Assembly: GCF_003086795.1 (NCBI RefSeq)
Contig: NZ_CP026003.1
Span: 1,322,777-1,386,776, forward strand
Direction: 5' to 3'
Origin: Stenotrophomonas sp. SAU14A_NAIMI4_5
GTDB taxonomy: Bacteria > Pseudomonadota > Gammaproteobacteria > Xanthomonadales > Xanthomonadaceae
DNA: 64,000 bases
The notes under the pieces were generated by a model, which was not told the origin of the DNA, ran no database searches, and saw only the letters and a program-made list of their open reading frames with translations. Both the position numbers and the translations under genes were made by a program. Shown here piece by piece: positions 17,053 to 29,191 of this stretch (position 1 is the first letter of the stretch; the number at the start of each line of letters is the position of its first letter).

Positions 17053-17952
17053 TTACTCCTTGGCCGGCACGGCGGCCGCGGCATCCTGGTCCGGCACTAC
17101 GCGGATCAGGCCTTCCTGGGCAGTGCTGGCCACCAGCACGCCATCACGGGTGAAGAACTGGCCGCGGGCCAGGCCGCGCGAATCCTGCGCGCTGGGGCTG
17201 TCCAGCGAATACAGCAGCCAGTCGTCGGCACGGAACGGGCGGTGGAACCAGATCGCGTGGTCCAGCGAAGCCATCTGCACGTGCGGGTGGTAGTAGCTGA
17301 TGCCATGCGGGAACGTGGCCGTGCCCAGCAGGTGGAAATCGGAGGCATAGGCCAGCAGCGCCTGGTGCAGCTCGGGCGCGTCGCCGACGGGTTCGCTCAG
17401 GCGCAGCCACACCTGGTGGTAGGGCGGGCGCTTGGGCGGGTTCAGTTCGTCGCGCGGGTAGACGTGGCGGAACTCGAACGGGCCCCCGCGCGAGAGCCAG
17501 CGCTGCACCTTGATCGGCAGCCGCTCCAGCACCTCGGCCGGCAGCGGGCGGTTCGGTTCGATGTCCTCCGGCTGCGGCACCTCGGGCATCTTGTGCTGGT
17601 GCTGGGCACCGGTCTCGGCCTGCTGGAACGAGGCCGCGCAGAAGAAGATCACCTTGCCGTGCTGGATCGCGGTGACCCGGCGCACGGAGAAGCTGCCGCC
17701 ATCGCGGGTGCGGTCCACGTCATAGACGATGGGGTGGTCGATGTTGCCGGCGCGCAGGAAATACGCGTGCAGCGAGTGCACGTGGCGGCCGTTGTCGACC
17801 GTGGCCTGTGCAGCGGCCAGCGCCTGGCCCAGCACCTGGCCACCGAACACGTACTTGGTGCCGATGTCGCGGCTCTGCCCGCGGAACAGGTTGTCCTCCA
17901 GCCGCTCCAGGGTGAGCAGGTCGATCAGCTCGGAGACGACGGGTTCGGGCAT
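17053..17952 (-). CDS. tesB: Acyl-CoA thioesterase II
   Basis: This 299-residue double-hotdog thioesterase hydrolyses acyl-CoA to free acid and CoA. Typical TesB stretches are FRGQSRDIGTKYVFGGQVLG near the N-terminus, VHSLHAYFLRAGNIDHPIVY, MASLDHAIWFHRPFRADDWL, and the C-terminal ARGQFFTRDGVLVASTAQEG. I choose ATG 17952 (MPEPVVSELIDLL); an in-frame GTG seven codons earlier is an alternative. It is followed by the DUF2007-like gene. Confidence 0.95.
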   Translation of the reverse strand: MPEPVVSELIDLLTLERLEDNLFRGQSRDIGTKYVFGGQVLGQALAAAQATVDNGRHVHSLHAYFLRAGNIDHPIVYDVDRTRDGGSFSVRRVTAIQHGKVIFFCAASFQQAETGAQHQHKMPEVPQPEDIEPNRPLPAEVLERLPIKVQRWLSRGGPFEFRHVYPRDELNPPKRPPYHQVWLRLSEPVGDAPELHQALLAYASDFHLLGTATFPHGISYYHPHVQMASLDHAIWFHRPFRADDWLLYSLDSPSAQDSRGLARGQFFTRDGVLVASTAQEGLIRVVPDQDAAAAVPAKE

Positions 17953-18004
17953 GTCGTTCAAGGGGGCGGCCACAGCAGTGAAGAAGGCTCGATTATACCG
18001 GTCA

Positions 18005-18045
18005 GGGGTCGGATCCCTTTCGCTTTGCGAAAGGGCTCTGACCCC
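18005..18045. repeat. Single copy of the ggggtcggatcc...gacccc hairpin repeat
   Basis: The sequence ggggtcggatccctttcgc and its mirror ending gggctctgacccc form an imperfect hairpin between tesB and the crotonase gene. The same element recurs four times in the tandem array at 58673-58978, so it is a dispersed repeat family distinct from the GTAG palindromes. Confidence 0.8.
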
Positions 18046-18060
18046 GGAGAGGCGCGGCGG

Positions 18061-18837
18061 TTACTTGCCCAGCCTTGCCACCAGCGCCTGCAGGGCATTC
18101 TGCGCATCCGGCGCGAACCAGGCCTCGACGAACCGGTCCAGCTGGATCAGGTCCGGGTGCAGCGCCTCCTGCAGGTCGGCACGGGCCACCGCGCGGGTCA
18201 GCAGCATCGGCTGCCGCGGCTGCTTCAGCAGGTTCTGCAGCCAGGCAATGGCGCGGGCCACCACCAGGTCGCCGTCGGCGAGTTCATCGACCAGGCCGAT
18301 CTGCAGCGCCTGTTCGGCCGGCACCAGCGCGCCCGTGGTGAGCAGGATGCCGGAACCGTGCACGCCCACCGCGCGGCGCAGCAGGCGCTGGATGCCTTCG
18401 GGCGCCACCAGGCCCACCTGCACCTCGTTCAGGCCGATGGCATAGGGGCGGGCCGGGTCGGCACTGCGCGCCATCACCCGGTAATCGCAGCACAGCGCCA
18501 GCACGCAGCCGCCGGCCGGCGCATGGCCGGTGATGGCCGCCACCACCGGGATGCGGCTCTCGGCCACGCTGCGCACCGCGCCGAAGAAGGCGTTCCAGCT
18601 GTCCAGCAGCTTGTGCTTGTCATCGCCGTGGGAGAGCAGGTGCGGCACGTCCATGCCACCGGTGAAGACCCGCTCGCTGCCCGACAGCACGATGCCGTGC
18701 GCGTCCTCGGCCATGGCCAGCTCGATGGCGTGGATCAGCTGCCGGCACAGTTCGGTGTCCAGTGCGTTGACCGGTGGCCGCGCCAGGCGCAGTTCGCGGA
18801 TGGGGCCATGGTTGATCACCTCGATGAGCGTCGTCAT
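18061..18837 (-). CDS. Enoyl-CoA hydratase/isomerase family protein
   Basis: This 258-residue crotonase-fold protein starts at ATG 18837 (MTTLIEVINHGPIRELRLAR). Both oxyanion-hole segments are present: SGSERVFTGGMDVPHLL and ITGHAPAGGCVLALCCDYRV. The family Glu-containing segment IGLNEVQVGLVAPEGIQRLL follows. FTGGMDVP departs from the usual F-x-A-G-x-D-L, so the exact reaction is uncertain. A beta-oxidation hydratase or isomerase is likely. It is divergent from the copper-chaperone gene, with only 34 bp between the start codons. Confidence 0.9.
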   Translation of the reverse strand: MTTLIEVINHGPIRELRLARPPVNALDTELCRQLIHAIELAMAEDAHGIVLSGSERVFTGGMDVPHLLSHGDDKHKLLDSWNAFFGAVRSVAESRIPVVAAITGHAPAGGCVLALCCDYRVMARSADPARPYAIGLNEVQVGLVAPEGIQRLLRRAVGVHGSGILLTTGALVPAEQALQIGLVDELADGDLVVARAIAWLQNLLKQPRQPMLLTRAVARADLQEALHPDLIQLDRFVEAWFAPDAQNALQALVARLGK

Positions 18838-18871
18838 GCTGCGGTCTCGTTGCGGACAGGAATCTGAGGCG

Positions 18872-19318
18872 ATGATAACCAAACCATTCGTTGGCGTATT
18901 GTTGCTGCTGTGTGCGGGCGCAGCATCGGCGGCCACCGCCGTGCCGGCCTGCGTCACCGTGCAGCAGGGCTGGGCGCGCCTGCCGCCAAACCCGGCCATG
19001 CCGATGACCGCTGGCTACGGGGTGATCCACAACGGCTGCGCCAAGGCGGTGGCCATCAGCGGCGCACGCAGCGCCAGCTTCGGCGACGTATCGCTGCACG
19101 AAACCACGATCGTCGATGGGGTCAGCCGCATGCGTGCGGTCGAGCGCCTGCCGCTGGCACGGGGCGCGCGCGCCGAGCTCAAGCCGGGCGGCCTGCACCT
19201 GATGCTGATGGAGGGCAAGGGCGCACTGAAGGAAGGGCAGGTCGTGCCGCTGCAGCTGCAGCTGGAGGGCGGTGGCGAAGCCAGCGTGACGCTGACGGTG
19301 CGCAAGGCCGCGCCGTAA
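18872..19318 (+). CDS. PCu(A)C-type periplasmic copper chaperone
   Basis: The product is 148 residues from ATG 18872, with TGAGG just upstream. A signal peptide (PFVGVLLLLCAGAASAATA) is followed by the DUF461/PCu(A)C fold. The copper-ligand pattern is seen as AMPMTAGYGVIHNG, then SLHETTIVDGVSRMR and GLHLMLMEGKGALKEGQ. These supply the family His and Met ligands that hold Cu(I) for delivery to cytochrome oxidase. A conserved-looking Cys pair (PACVTV and NGCAKA) may form a disulphide. Earlier in-frame starts lie inside the divergent crotonase gene and are rejected. Confidence 0.9.
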   Translation: MITKPFVGVLLLLCAGAASAATAVPACVTVQQGWARLPPNPAMPMTAGYGVIHNGCAKAVAISGARSASFGDVSLHETTIVDGVSRMRAVERLPLARGARAELKPGGLHLMLMEGKGALKEGQVVPLQLQLEGGGEASVTLTVRKAAP

Positions 19319-19331
19319 CGCGTCGCCCGTT

Positions 19332-19408
19332 CCGCCGGGCATGGCCCGGCGCTACCCCGACATGACGGCCGGATCATCACCGGTAGCGCCGGGCCATGCC
19401 CGGCGGGG
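19332..19408. repeat. SMAG dimer
   Basis: An inverted copy (ccgccgggcatggcccggcg ending CTAC) and a direct copy (gtagcgccgggccatgcccg) are arranged tail to tail between convergent genes. Confidence 0.88.
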
Positions 19409-19410
19409 TT

Positions 19411-20160
19411 TTACGACCAGTCGAACGTAAACAGGACCGTGCGGCTGTGCGGTTCGTAGAACATCACGATGGCATCGGCGCCGGCCGCGACCCAGTTGCT
19501 GGCCGGCACGCTGGCCACATGGAAGAAGGCCTGGCCGTCGCGGGTCAGTCGCAGGCCATCGTCGGCCAGCTGGCTGCTGTCATTGCGGAAACGCAGGCTG
19601 CCGCGCTGCCGGTAGCCGGCCAGATCCTGCAGCTGGAACGCCGCAGGCAGCGGGGCATAGTCGGACCAGTTGCCGAACCAGATCGGGCCGCCCAGCTGCT
19701 GCAGCCATGCCTGTTCGTCCAGCTCGCCGTCACCGTAGCGCGAGCAGCTGGCCAGGCGCCCGTGCTGCTGGAAATACGCACGCGCTTTGGCATGGCTCTC
19801 GCGCATTTCCACGATATGGGCGCGGGCCTCGTCGCCGTCCACGGCTTCACCCAGGAAATATTCCTGCGTGCCGAGGAAGCGCATGCGGTTGTCTGCGGTC
19901 AGCTCGAAGGCGATCCAGTTGATGCCGGTGAACGCGTTGTGGTGCGCGGTGGTGTCGTCACCGATGCAGCCTTCATACGGCTCGATCGGGCACAGCATCG
20001 TCGCCACCTGGCCCGCCAGCTCAGGCCGCAGCATGCCCAGGTCGATCTTCAGCAGCGGCAGCAGATGCTGGCCGAGCCACGCCTGGTCGGCGGGGAAGAC
20101 ATCGGCGGGGAAGGGCACCATGCCGGGCAGCAGGTCGCGCAGTTCGGTGGGGTGGATCAT
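19411..20160 (-). CDS. Conserved protein of unknown function
   Basis: The product is 249 residues from ATG 20160 (MIHPTELRDLLPGMVPFPAD). An earlier in-frame start would translate the adjacent GTAG palindromes and is rejected. Notable stretches are PIEPYEGCIGDDTTAHHNAF, FTGINWIAFELTADNRMRFL and GGPIWFGNWSDYAPL. No signal peptide or membrane segment is visible, so it is probably cytoplasmic. I do not recognise the family. It shares strand with the thioesterase and uvrA genes but is separated from them by a repeat block. Confidence 0.8.
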   Translation of the reverse strand: MIHPTELRDLLPGMVPFPADVFPADQAWLGQHLLPLLKIDLGMLRPELAGQVATMLCPIEPYEGCIGDDTTAHHNAFTGINWIAFELTADNRMRFLGTQEYFLGEAVDGDEARAHIVEMRESHAKARAYFQQHGRLASCSRYGDGELDEQAWLQQLGGPIWFGNWSDYAPLPAAFQLQDLAGYRQRGSLRFRNDSSQLADDGLRLTRDGQAFFHVASVPASNWVAAGADAIVMFYEPHSRTVLFTFDWS

Positions 20161-20182
20161 CTCAGTCCTTTGAACAGGGCGG

Positions 20183-20282
20183 GTAGAGTCGAGCTTGCTC
20201 GACTGATCCGGCAAACAGTAGTCGAGCAAGCTCGACTCTACGAGTCGCCGCATCGGGAATGCCGGCCAGCGGCCGGCACTAC
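20183..20282. repeat. SMAG inverted dimer plus third palindrome
   Basis: A pair with core gagtcgagcttgctcgactg and its mirror is followed by a copy with core gccggccagcggccggc ending in CTAC. Two different hairpin cores sharing the GTAG/CTAC end occur side by side. Confidence 0.87.
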
Positions 20283-20284
20283 CT

Positions 20285-20691
20285 TCAGGTGGAAGCGTTG
20301 CGGATCGCGTCCGGCAGCGGCGCGCTCTTGCCGGTCTGCGTATCCATCCACACCACCACCACGTTGCCGTCCGAATACAGCCTGGTGTCGTCCTGCTGGT
20401 CGACGATGCGGTGGCCGATGGTCACGCTGCTGTTGCCGAGGCGCTCGACGAACAGCTCGACCAGGATGTCGTTGGGCCACACGATCGGCAGGCGGTAGTT
20501 GACGTTGGTCGCGGCCACCACCGGTGCGATGCGGTCGGTCATCGACACGCCTTCCACGCCCAGCATCCAGCGCACGCGCGCTTCTTCCAGGTAGGAAATG
20601 TACTTGGCGTTGTTGACGTGGCCCATGCTGTCCATGTCACGCCAGCGCACGCTGATCGGGATGCGGGCCAGGATCTTGTGTTCGCTGCTCA

Positions 20692-20692
<1 letters not shown>
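20285..20692 (-). CDS. 4HBT-family acyl-CoA thioesterase
   Basis: This 135-residue single hotdog domain carries the 4-hydroxybenzoyl-CoA thioesterase signature ISVRWRDMDSMGHVNNAKYI, with Asp19 or Asp21 as the likely catalytic acid. It continues with YLEEARVRWML. The likely role is clearance of acyl-CoAs. The start codon overlaps the uvrA stop by one base (TGATG), so it is translationally coupled to uvrA. The pairing with a repair gene is not explained by function. Confidence 0.9.
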
Positions 20693-23685
<2,993 letters not shown>

Positions 23686-23833
23686 GGGGGATCCGGTTAT
23701 GGGGGGGCGTTGGCTGGGTGCCGGGCCAGCGGGGGGACGGGCAATCGGTCAGCCTACCGAGGTGACCAGATGGGGGCAATGGGCGACAATGCCAGCCCGG
23801 TGTCTCACCTTGTGAGACAAGGCGACAGCTTTG

Positions 23834-23900
23834 TGTAGAGCCGAGCCATGCTCGGCTGCCTCGACCCCGAACCGTTCAGCCGAGCATGGCTCGGCTCTAC
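23834..23900. repeat. SMAG inverted dimer
   Basis: Two GTAG palindromes with core agccgagccatgctcggct face each other (gtag at 23834, ctac ending 23900), able to form one long cruciform in the uvrA-rplU intergenic region. Confidence 0.9.
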
Positions 23901-23945
23901 TGGGGCCGGGGGGCAGACCCCGTCCGACCCCGCCCAGGGGTTGAC

Positions 23946-23975
23946 TTGACCGGCGCCCATTGATCTGCGTACAAT
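23946..23975 (+). promoter_or_regulatory. Sigma-70 promoter of rplU-rpmA-obgE
   Basis: A TTGACC -35 box (23946-23951) is separated by 18 bp from a TACAAT -10 box (23970-23975), about 66 bp upstream of the rplU ATG. Spacing and sequence are near consensus. A TTGACT at 23941 is too distant. Confidence 0.75.
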
Positions 23976-24041
23976 CCCGCTCCTGTCCGCCCTCGATGGC
24001 GACAGTCCATAGACCACAATAACTACAGAGGAAGTCTGGTC

Positions 24042-24359
24042 ATGTACGCAGTACTGGTCACCGGCGGTAAGCAATACCGCGTGGCGCAGGGCGAAAAGCT
24101 CCGCATTGAAAAGCTCGAAGTCGAAGTCGGCAGCGAGATCAAGTTCGACAACATCCTGCTGCTCGGCGACAGCGATGGCATCAAGATCGGCGACGCCCTG
24201 AGCGGCGCAGCGGTCACCGCCACCGTCCTGTCCCAGGGTCGTGCTGACAAGGTCCGGATCATCAAGTTCCGTCGCCGCAAGCACCACATGAAGCGTCAGG
24301 GTCACCGTCAGTACTACACCGAAATCGAGATCACCGGCATTGCCGGTGGCAGCAAGTAA
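24042..24359 (+). CDS. rplU: 50S ribosomal protein L21
   Basis: This 105-residue ribosomal protein begins [20 protein letters not shown], the standard L21 N-terminus, and ends with the basic segment [20 protein letters not shown] and IEITGIAGG. It binds 23S rRNA together with L20. AGAGGA precedes the ATG. It heads the conserved rplU-rpmA-obgE cluster; rpmA begins 11 bp later. Confidence 0.98.
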   Translation: MYAVLVTGGKQYRVAQGEKLRIEKLEVEVGSEIKFDNILLLGDSDGIKIGDALSGAAVTATVLSQGRADKVRIIKFRRRKHHMKRQGHRQYYTEIEITGIAGGSK

Positions 24360-24370
24360 GGAGATAGGTC

Positions 24371-24634
24371 ATGGCACATAAAAAAGGCGTAGGCTCTTCG
24401 CGCAACGGTCGCGACTCCAACCCGAAGTACCTGGGCGTCAAGATCTTCGGTGGCCAGGCCATTGAAGCCGGCAACATCATCGTGCGTCAGCGCGGCACCC
24501 AGTTCCACCCGGGTTCGGGCGTCGGCCTCGGCCGCGACCACACCCTGTTCGCCCTCGTGGACGGCAAGGTGGAGTTCTCGGTGAAGGGCGCCAAGAAGCG
24601 TCGCACCGTCAGCGTCGTGTCGGTCGAAGCCTGA
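24371..24634 (+). CDS. rpmA: 50S ribosomal protein L27
   Basis: This 87-residue protein begins [20 protein letters not shown], the flexible N-terminal tail that reaches the peptidyl-transferase centre. It continues with the L27 signature [25 protein letters not shown] lies upstream of the ATG. It is the second gene of the cluster and is followed by a terminator-like hairpin at 24698. Confidence 0.98.
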   Translation: MAHKKGVGSSRNGRDSNPKYLGVKIFGGQAIEAGNIIVRQRGTQFHPGSGVGLGRDHTLFALVDGKVEFSVKGAKKRRTVSVVSVEA

Positions 24635-24637
24635 TAA

Positions 24638-25861
<1,224 letters not shown>

Positions 25862-25884
25862 CGGCGCTGTGGGGGTTCTACGCG

Positions 25885-25912
25885 AAAAACCCGGCTACGG
25901 CCGGGTTTTTTG
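25885..25912 (+). terminator. Rho-independent terminator of obgE
   Basis: The stem aaaaacccggc / gccgggttttt with a short loop and continued T-run begins 24 bp after the obgE stop. Confidence 0.93.
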
Positions 25913-26104
25913 TTGGCCTGTGCGCCGGGGAGGTTGGGTCAACGGGTTCCAGCTGGGTCAACGGGCTCTGGCTGGGTAGAGTCGACTGTTAGTCGACTGC
26001 TGTTCGCGGCATCTGTAAAGCCCGCGCTGCGCGCGTTAGTCGACTAGCAGTCGACTCTACCCAGCCGGTTCGACCCAGCCGGTTCGCCCCGGCCGAATCA
26101 CGGG
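25913..26104. repeat. SMAG inverted dimer between short flanking repeats
   Basis: Between obgE and the convergent rpsT is a pair of GTAG palindromes with core gagtcgactgttagtcgact (25976 onward) and its mirror ending CTAC at 26060. They are flanked by short repeats: ctgggtcaacgggct-type on the left and ccagccggttcgac-type, twice, on the right. No gene is visible in 25862-26176. Confidence 0.83.
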
Positions 26105-26107
26105 CAA

Positions 26108-26135
26108 CAAAAAACCCGGCCGAGGCCGGGCTTTT
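26108..26135 (-). terminator. Rho-independent terminator of rpsT
   Basis: Read on the minus strand, a stem agcccggcc / ggccgggtt is followed by a T-run, about 40 bp downstream of the rpsT stop. Confidence 0.9.
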
Positions 26136-26176
26136 GTCTGCTACCCAGCCCCGAAGGGCAGGGCGGCAACGCCGGA

Positions 26177-26446
26177 TCAGGCGGCCTTGAGGGCCTTGAT
26201 GCGGTCGTTCAGGCGGCTCTTATGACGAGCAGCCTTGTTCTTGTGGATCAGGCCACGCGCGCTGAAGCGATCCAGGATCGGCTGGGCAACGGCGAAGGCG
26301 GCTTCGGCGCCGGCGGCATCGTTGGCGTCCAGCGCCTTGATCACTTTCTTGACAGCGGTGCGCAGCATCGAGCGCTGAGCCACGTTGCGCGCGTTGCGCA
26401 CGACGGTCTGCTTGGCGCGCTTCTTGGCGGACTTGATATTGGCCAC
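26177..26446 (-). CDS. rpsT: 30S ribosomal protein S20
   Basis: This 89-residue basic helical protein begins [20 protein letters not shown] and ends [20 protein letters not shown], the S20 signature. It binds 16S rRNA at the base of the body. It is transcribed divergently from murJ, with 102 bp between the start codons, and has its own terminator. Confidence 0.97.
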   Translation of the reverse strand: MANIKSAKKRAKQTVVRNARNVAQRSMLRTAVKKVIKALDANDAAGAEAAFAVAQPILDRFSARGLIHKNKAARHKSRLNDRIKALKAA

Positions 26447-26548
26447 GGTGGTGGTTTCCTGAAAAAATCGGTGTTATGGGAACAGCAAGCTAGCTAGTAT
26501 GATGGCGTAAGAAATGCACGTCAAGTCGATTGTCAAGAGGGACGCTGA

Positions 26549-28168
26549 GTGAGTTCACCCAAGTTGTTGCGGGGCCTGCTGTCGTTCAGCAGCATGACCA
26601 TGGTCTCGCGCGTTCTCGGACTTGTCCGGGACTTCGTGGTGACCACCACGTTCGGCACCAACGCCATCACTGATGCTTTCTGGGTCGCCTTCAGGGTACC
26701 CAATTTCCTGCGCCGTTTGTTCGCCGAAGGCTCATTCGCGACCGCTTTCGTGCCGGTGTTCACGGAAGTGAAAGAGACCCGCAGGCATGCGGAGCTGCGC
26801 GAACTGATGGCGCGCACGGCCGGCACCCTCGGCGGCATCCTGATGCTGGTGACCGCCCTGGCGCTGATTTTCGCACCGCAGCTGGCCTCGGTGTTCTCAA
26901 GCGGTGTTGATACCGATCCGGTCAAGCAGGGCCTGCTGGTGGACCTGTTCCGCCTGACCTTCCCGTTCCTGCTGTTCGTCTCGCTCACCGCCCTGGCCGG
27001 CGGCGCGCTCAACAGCTTCCAGAAGTTCGCCATGCCGGCGCTGACCCCGGTCATCCTCAACCTGTGCATGATCGCCGGCGCGCTGTGGCTGGCGCCGCGG
27101 CTGGGCGGCACACCGGAAAAGCAGATCCTGGCGCTGGGCTGGGCGGTGCTTGCCGCCGGCATCCTGCAGCTGCTGTTCCAGCTGCCCTCGCTGAAGGGCA
27201 TCAACCTGCTGACCCTGCCGCGCTGGGGCTGGACCCACCCGGGCGTGCGCAAGGTGATGACCCTGATGGTGCCGACCTTGTTCGGCTCGTCGGTGGCGCA
27301 GATCAACCTGCTGCTGGATACCGTCATCGCCGCCAAGCTGACCGACGGCTCGCAGTCCTGGCTGTCGCTGGCCGATCGTTTCCTTGAGCTGCCGCTGGGC
27401 GTGTTCGGCGTGGCCCTGGGCACGGTGATCCTGCCGGCGCTGGCCCGCCACCACGTCAGCACCGACCGCGAGGGCTTCTCGCGCTCGCTGGACTGGGGCC
27501 TGCGGATGACCCTGCTGATCTCGGTGCCGGCCATGCTGGGCCTGCTGTTCCTGGCCGAGCCGCTGATCGCCACCATCTTCCAGCACGGCCAGTTCAGCGC
27601 CTTCGACACCCGCATGACCGCGCTGTCGGTGTACGGCCTGAGCTTCGGCCTGCCGGCGTTCGCCCTGCTGAAAGTCGTGCTGCCGGCCTTCTACGCCCGC
27701 CAGGACACCCGGACCCCGGTGCGTGCCGGCGTCGCCGCGCTGGTGGCCAACATGGTGTTCAACTTCGCCCTGCTGGCCGTGCTGTACCAGGTGATGGTGC
27801 CCGACGAGCTGAAGGCGCAGGGCGTGATGACCGCCATCGGCAAGCAGCCGGGCCTGCACCTGGCCCTGGGTATCGCCAGCGCGCTGTCCAGCTACCTGAA
27901 CCTGGGCCTGCTCTGGTACTGGCTGGGCAAGACCGATGTCTACCAGCGCCGGCCGGGCTGGGGCGGCTACCTGATCCGCCTGCTGGTGGCCTGCGTGGCC
28001 ATGGTCGGCGTGCTGATGGCCCTGCTGCACTGGCTGCCTGCCTTCTCGGCCATGGGCGTGTGGGAGCGGATCGGCGCCCTGGCGCTGCTGGTCGGCGGCG
28101 GTGGCGCGACCTACGGCGTGGCCATGCTGGCGATGGGCTTCCGCCCCCGCGACCTGCGCGGGCATTGA
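26549..28168 (+). CDS. murJ: Lipid II flippase MurJ
   Basis: This 539-residue polytopic inner-membrane protein has about 14 hydrophobic segments. It flips lipid II for peptidoglycan synthesis. Family stretches include MVSRVLGLVRDFVVTTTFGT, AFWVAFRVPNFLRRLFAEGS, FATAFVPVFTE and ALLKVVLPAFYARQDTRTPV. The start is GTG 26549 with AGAGGGA upstream, giving MSSPKLLRGLLSFSSMTM. The MurJ charged residues in the R-x-P-N and LFAEG regions are present. It leads the murJ-ribF-ileS-lspA-ispH cluster. Confidence 0.96.
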   Translation: MSSPKLLRGLLSFSSMTMVSRVLGLVRDFVVTTTFGTNAITDAFWVAFRVPNFLRRLFAEGSFATAFVPVFTEVKETRRHAELRELMARTAGTLGGILMLVTALALIFAPQLASVFSSGVDTDPVKQGLLVDLFRLTFPFLLFVSLTALAGGALNSFQKFAMPALTPVILNLCMIAGALWLAPRLGGTPEKQILALGWAVLAAGILQLLFQLPSLKGINLLTLPRWGWTHPGVRKVMTLMVPTLFGSSVAQINLLLDTVIAAKLTDGSQSWLSLADRFLELPLGVFGVALGTVILPALARHHVSTDREGFSRSLDWGLRMTLLISVPAMLGLLFLAEPLIATIFQHGQFSAFDTRMTALSVYGLSFGLPAFALLKVVLPAFYARQDTRTPVRAGVAALVANMVFNFALLAVLYQVMVPDELKAQGVMTAIGKQPGLHLALGIASALSSYLNLGLLWYWLGKTDVYQRRPGWGGYLIRLLVACVAMVGVLMALLHWLPAFSAMGVWERIGALALLVGGGGATYGVAMLAMGFRPRDLRGH

Positions 28169-28243
28169 TCGGGGCCCACGGCGGCTATACTTCAGGGTTA
28201 CACCATTGAAGCGGCGGCCCCGGGTGGGCCGGAACGAGAGTTG

Positions 28244-29191
28244 ATGAGCAGGCTGTTCAGAAGCGTCGAGGGCGGGGAGCTGTTCCCCAACGGAAGCGTG
28301 GTCTGTATCGGTGCATTCGACGGCCTCCATCTGGGGCATCGTGCGCTGGTCCGCCACGCGGTCGCCCGCGCGCGCGCCTTGGGCGTGGCCGCGGTGGCCG
28401 TGGCATTCGAGCCGCTGCCGCGTGAATTCTTTGCCCAGGGCACGCCGCCGCCGCGGCTGACCCTGGCCCGCGGCAAGGTCGAGATCCTGCGCGAACTGGG
28501 CGTGGATGCGATCGGCCTGCTGCGCTTCGACGCGGCGATGGCGGCCATGCCGGCCGAGGATTTCGTCCGCACGCTGCTGGCCCAGCGCCTGGGCGCGCGC
28601 GAAGTGTGGATCGGCCCGGAGTTCTGCTTCGGCAACCGCCGTCGCGGCGATCTGGCCCTGCTGCAGGCGATGGGTGGCGAGCTCGGCTTCACTGCCGGTG
28701 AGATCGAAGCGGTCGACTTGCACGGCGATCGCATCTCCAGCACCCGCATCCGCCAGCTGCTGCAGGCCGGCGATTTCACCCATGCCAACGATCTGCTCGG
28801 TCGCCCCTACGCGATCAGCGGGCGGGTGGTGCGTGGGCGCCAGCTGGGCCGCACGCTGGGCTTCCCCACCGCCAACCTGCGCTTCCCGAAGACGCCGGCG
28901 CTGTCGGGCATCTACGCTACCTGGGTGCACGGCGTGTTCGACCAGCCGTGGCCGTCGGTGTCCAGCTTCGGTACCCGGCCGACGGTGGAAGGCGTGGAGC
29001 CGCTGCTGGAAGCCCACCTGTTCGATTTCCAGGGCGACCTGTACGGTCGACACATCGAAGTGGAATTCGTCGCCAAGCTGCGCGACGAAGAGAAATTCAA
29101 TGATCTGGCGGCACTGACCGACCAGATGCACCGCGACGCCGACCAGGCGCGCGCCATCCTTTCCGAACATAGATTGCGAGCCACTGCGTGA
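28244..29191 (+). CDS. ribF: Bifunctional riboflavin kinase/FAD synthetase
   Basis: This 315-residue enzyme makes FMN from riboflavin and FAD from FMN. The N-terminal nucleotidyltransferase has [20 protein letters not shown] and [20 protein letters not shown]. The C-terminal kinase has [14 protein letters not shown], then the family TRPTV pattern as GTRPTVEG. I use ATG 28244 rather than the TTG one codon upstream. The stop overlaps the GTG start of ileS (GTGA), so the two are translationally coupled. Confidence 0.96.
   Translation: MSRLFRSVEGGELFPNGSVVCIGAFDGLHLGHRALVRHAVARARALGVAAVAVAFEPLPREFFAQGTPPPRLTLARGKVEILRELGVDAIGLLRFDAAMAAMPAEDFVRTLLAQRLGAREVWIGPEFCFGNRRRGDLALLQAMGGELGFTAGEIEAVDLHGDRISSTRIRQLLQAGDFTHANDLLGRPYAISGRVVRGRQLGRTLGFPTANLRFPKTPALSGIYATWVHGVFDQPWPSVSSFGTRPTVEGVEPLLEAHLFDFQGDLYGRHIEVEFVAKLRDEEKFNDLAALTDQMHRDADQARAILSEHRLRATA

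Larger units (their letters stand above)
23686..24041. other. Intergenic region between uvrA and rplU
   Basis: No gene is seen in this 356-bp divergent region. It contains an SMAG inverted dimer at 23834-23900 and the rplU promoter near 23946-23975. The region 23686-23830 shows no clear feature. Confidence 0.7.

Noticed and set aside
16189..18867. Long plus-strand frame opposite the sigma factor, DUF2007, tesB and crotonase genes
   Set aside because: It crosses repeats and intergenic regions without interruption and shows no motif; it is a shadow of the real minus-strand genes.
23686..24041. Riboswitch or ribosomal-protein leader upstream of rplU
   Set aside because: Only a sigma-70 promoter and an SMAG dimer were found; the roughly 60-bp untranslated leader shows no convincing fold.
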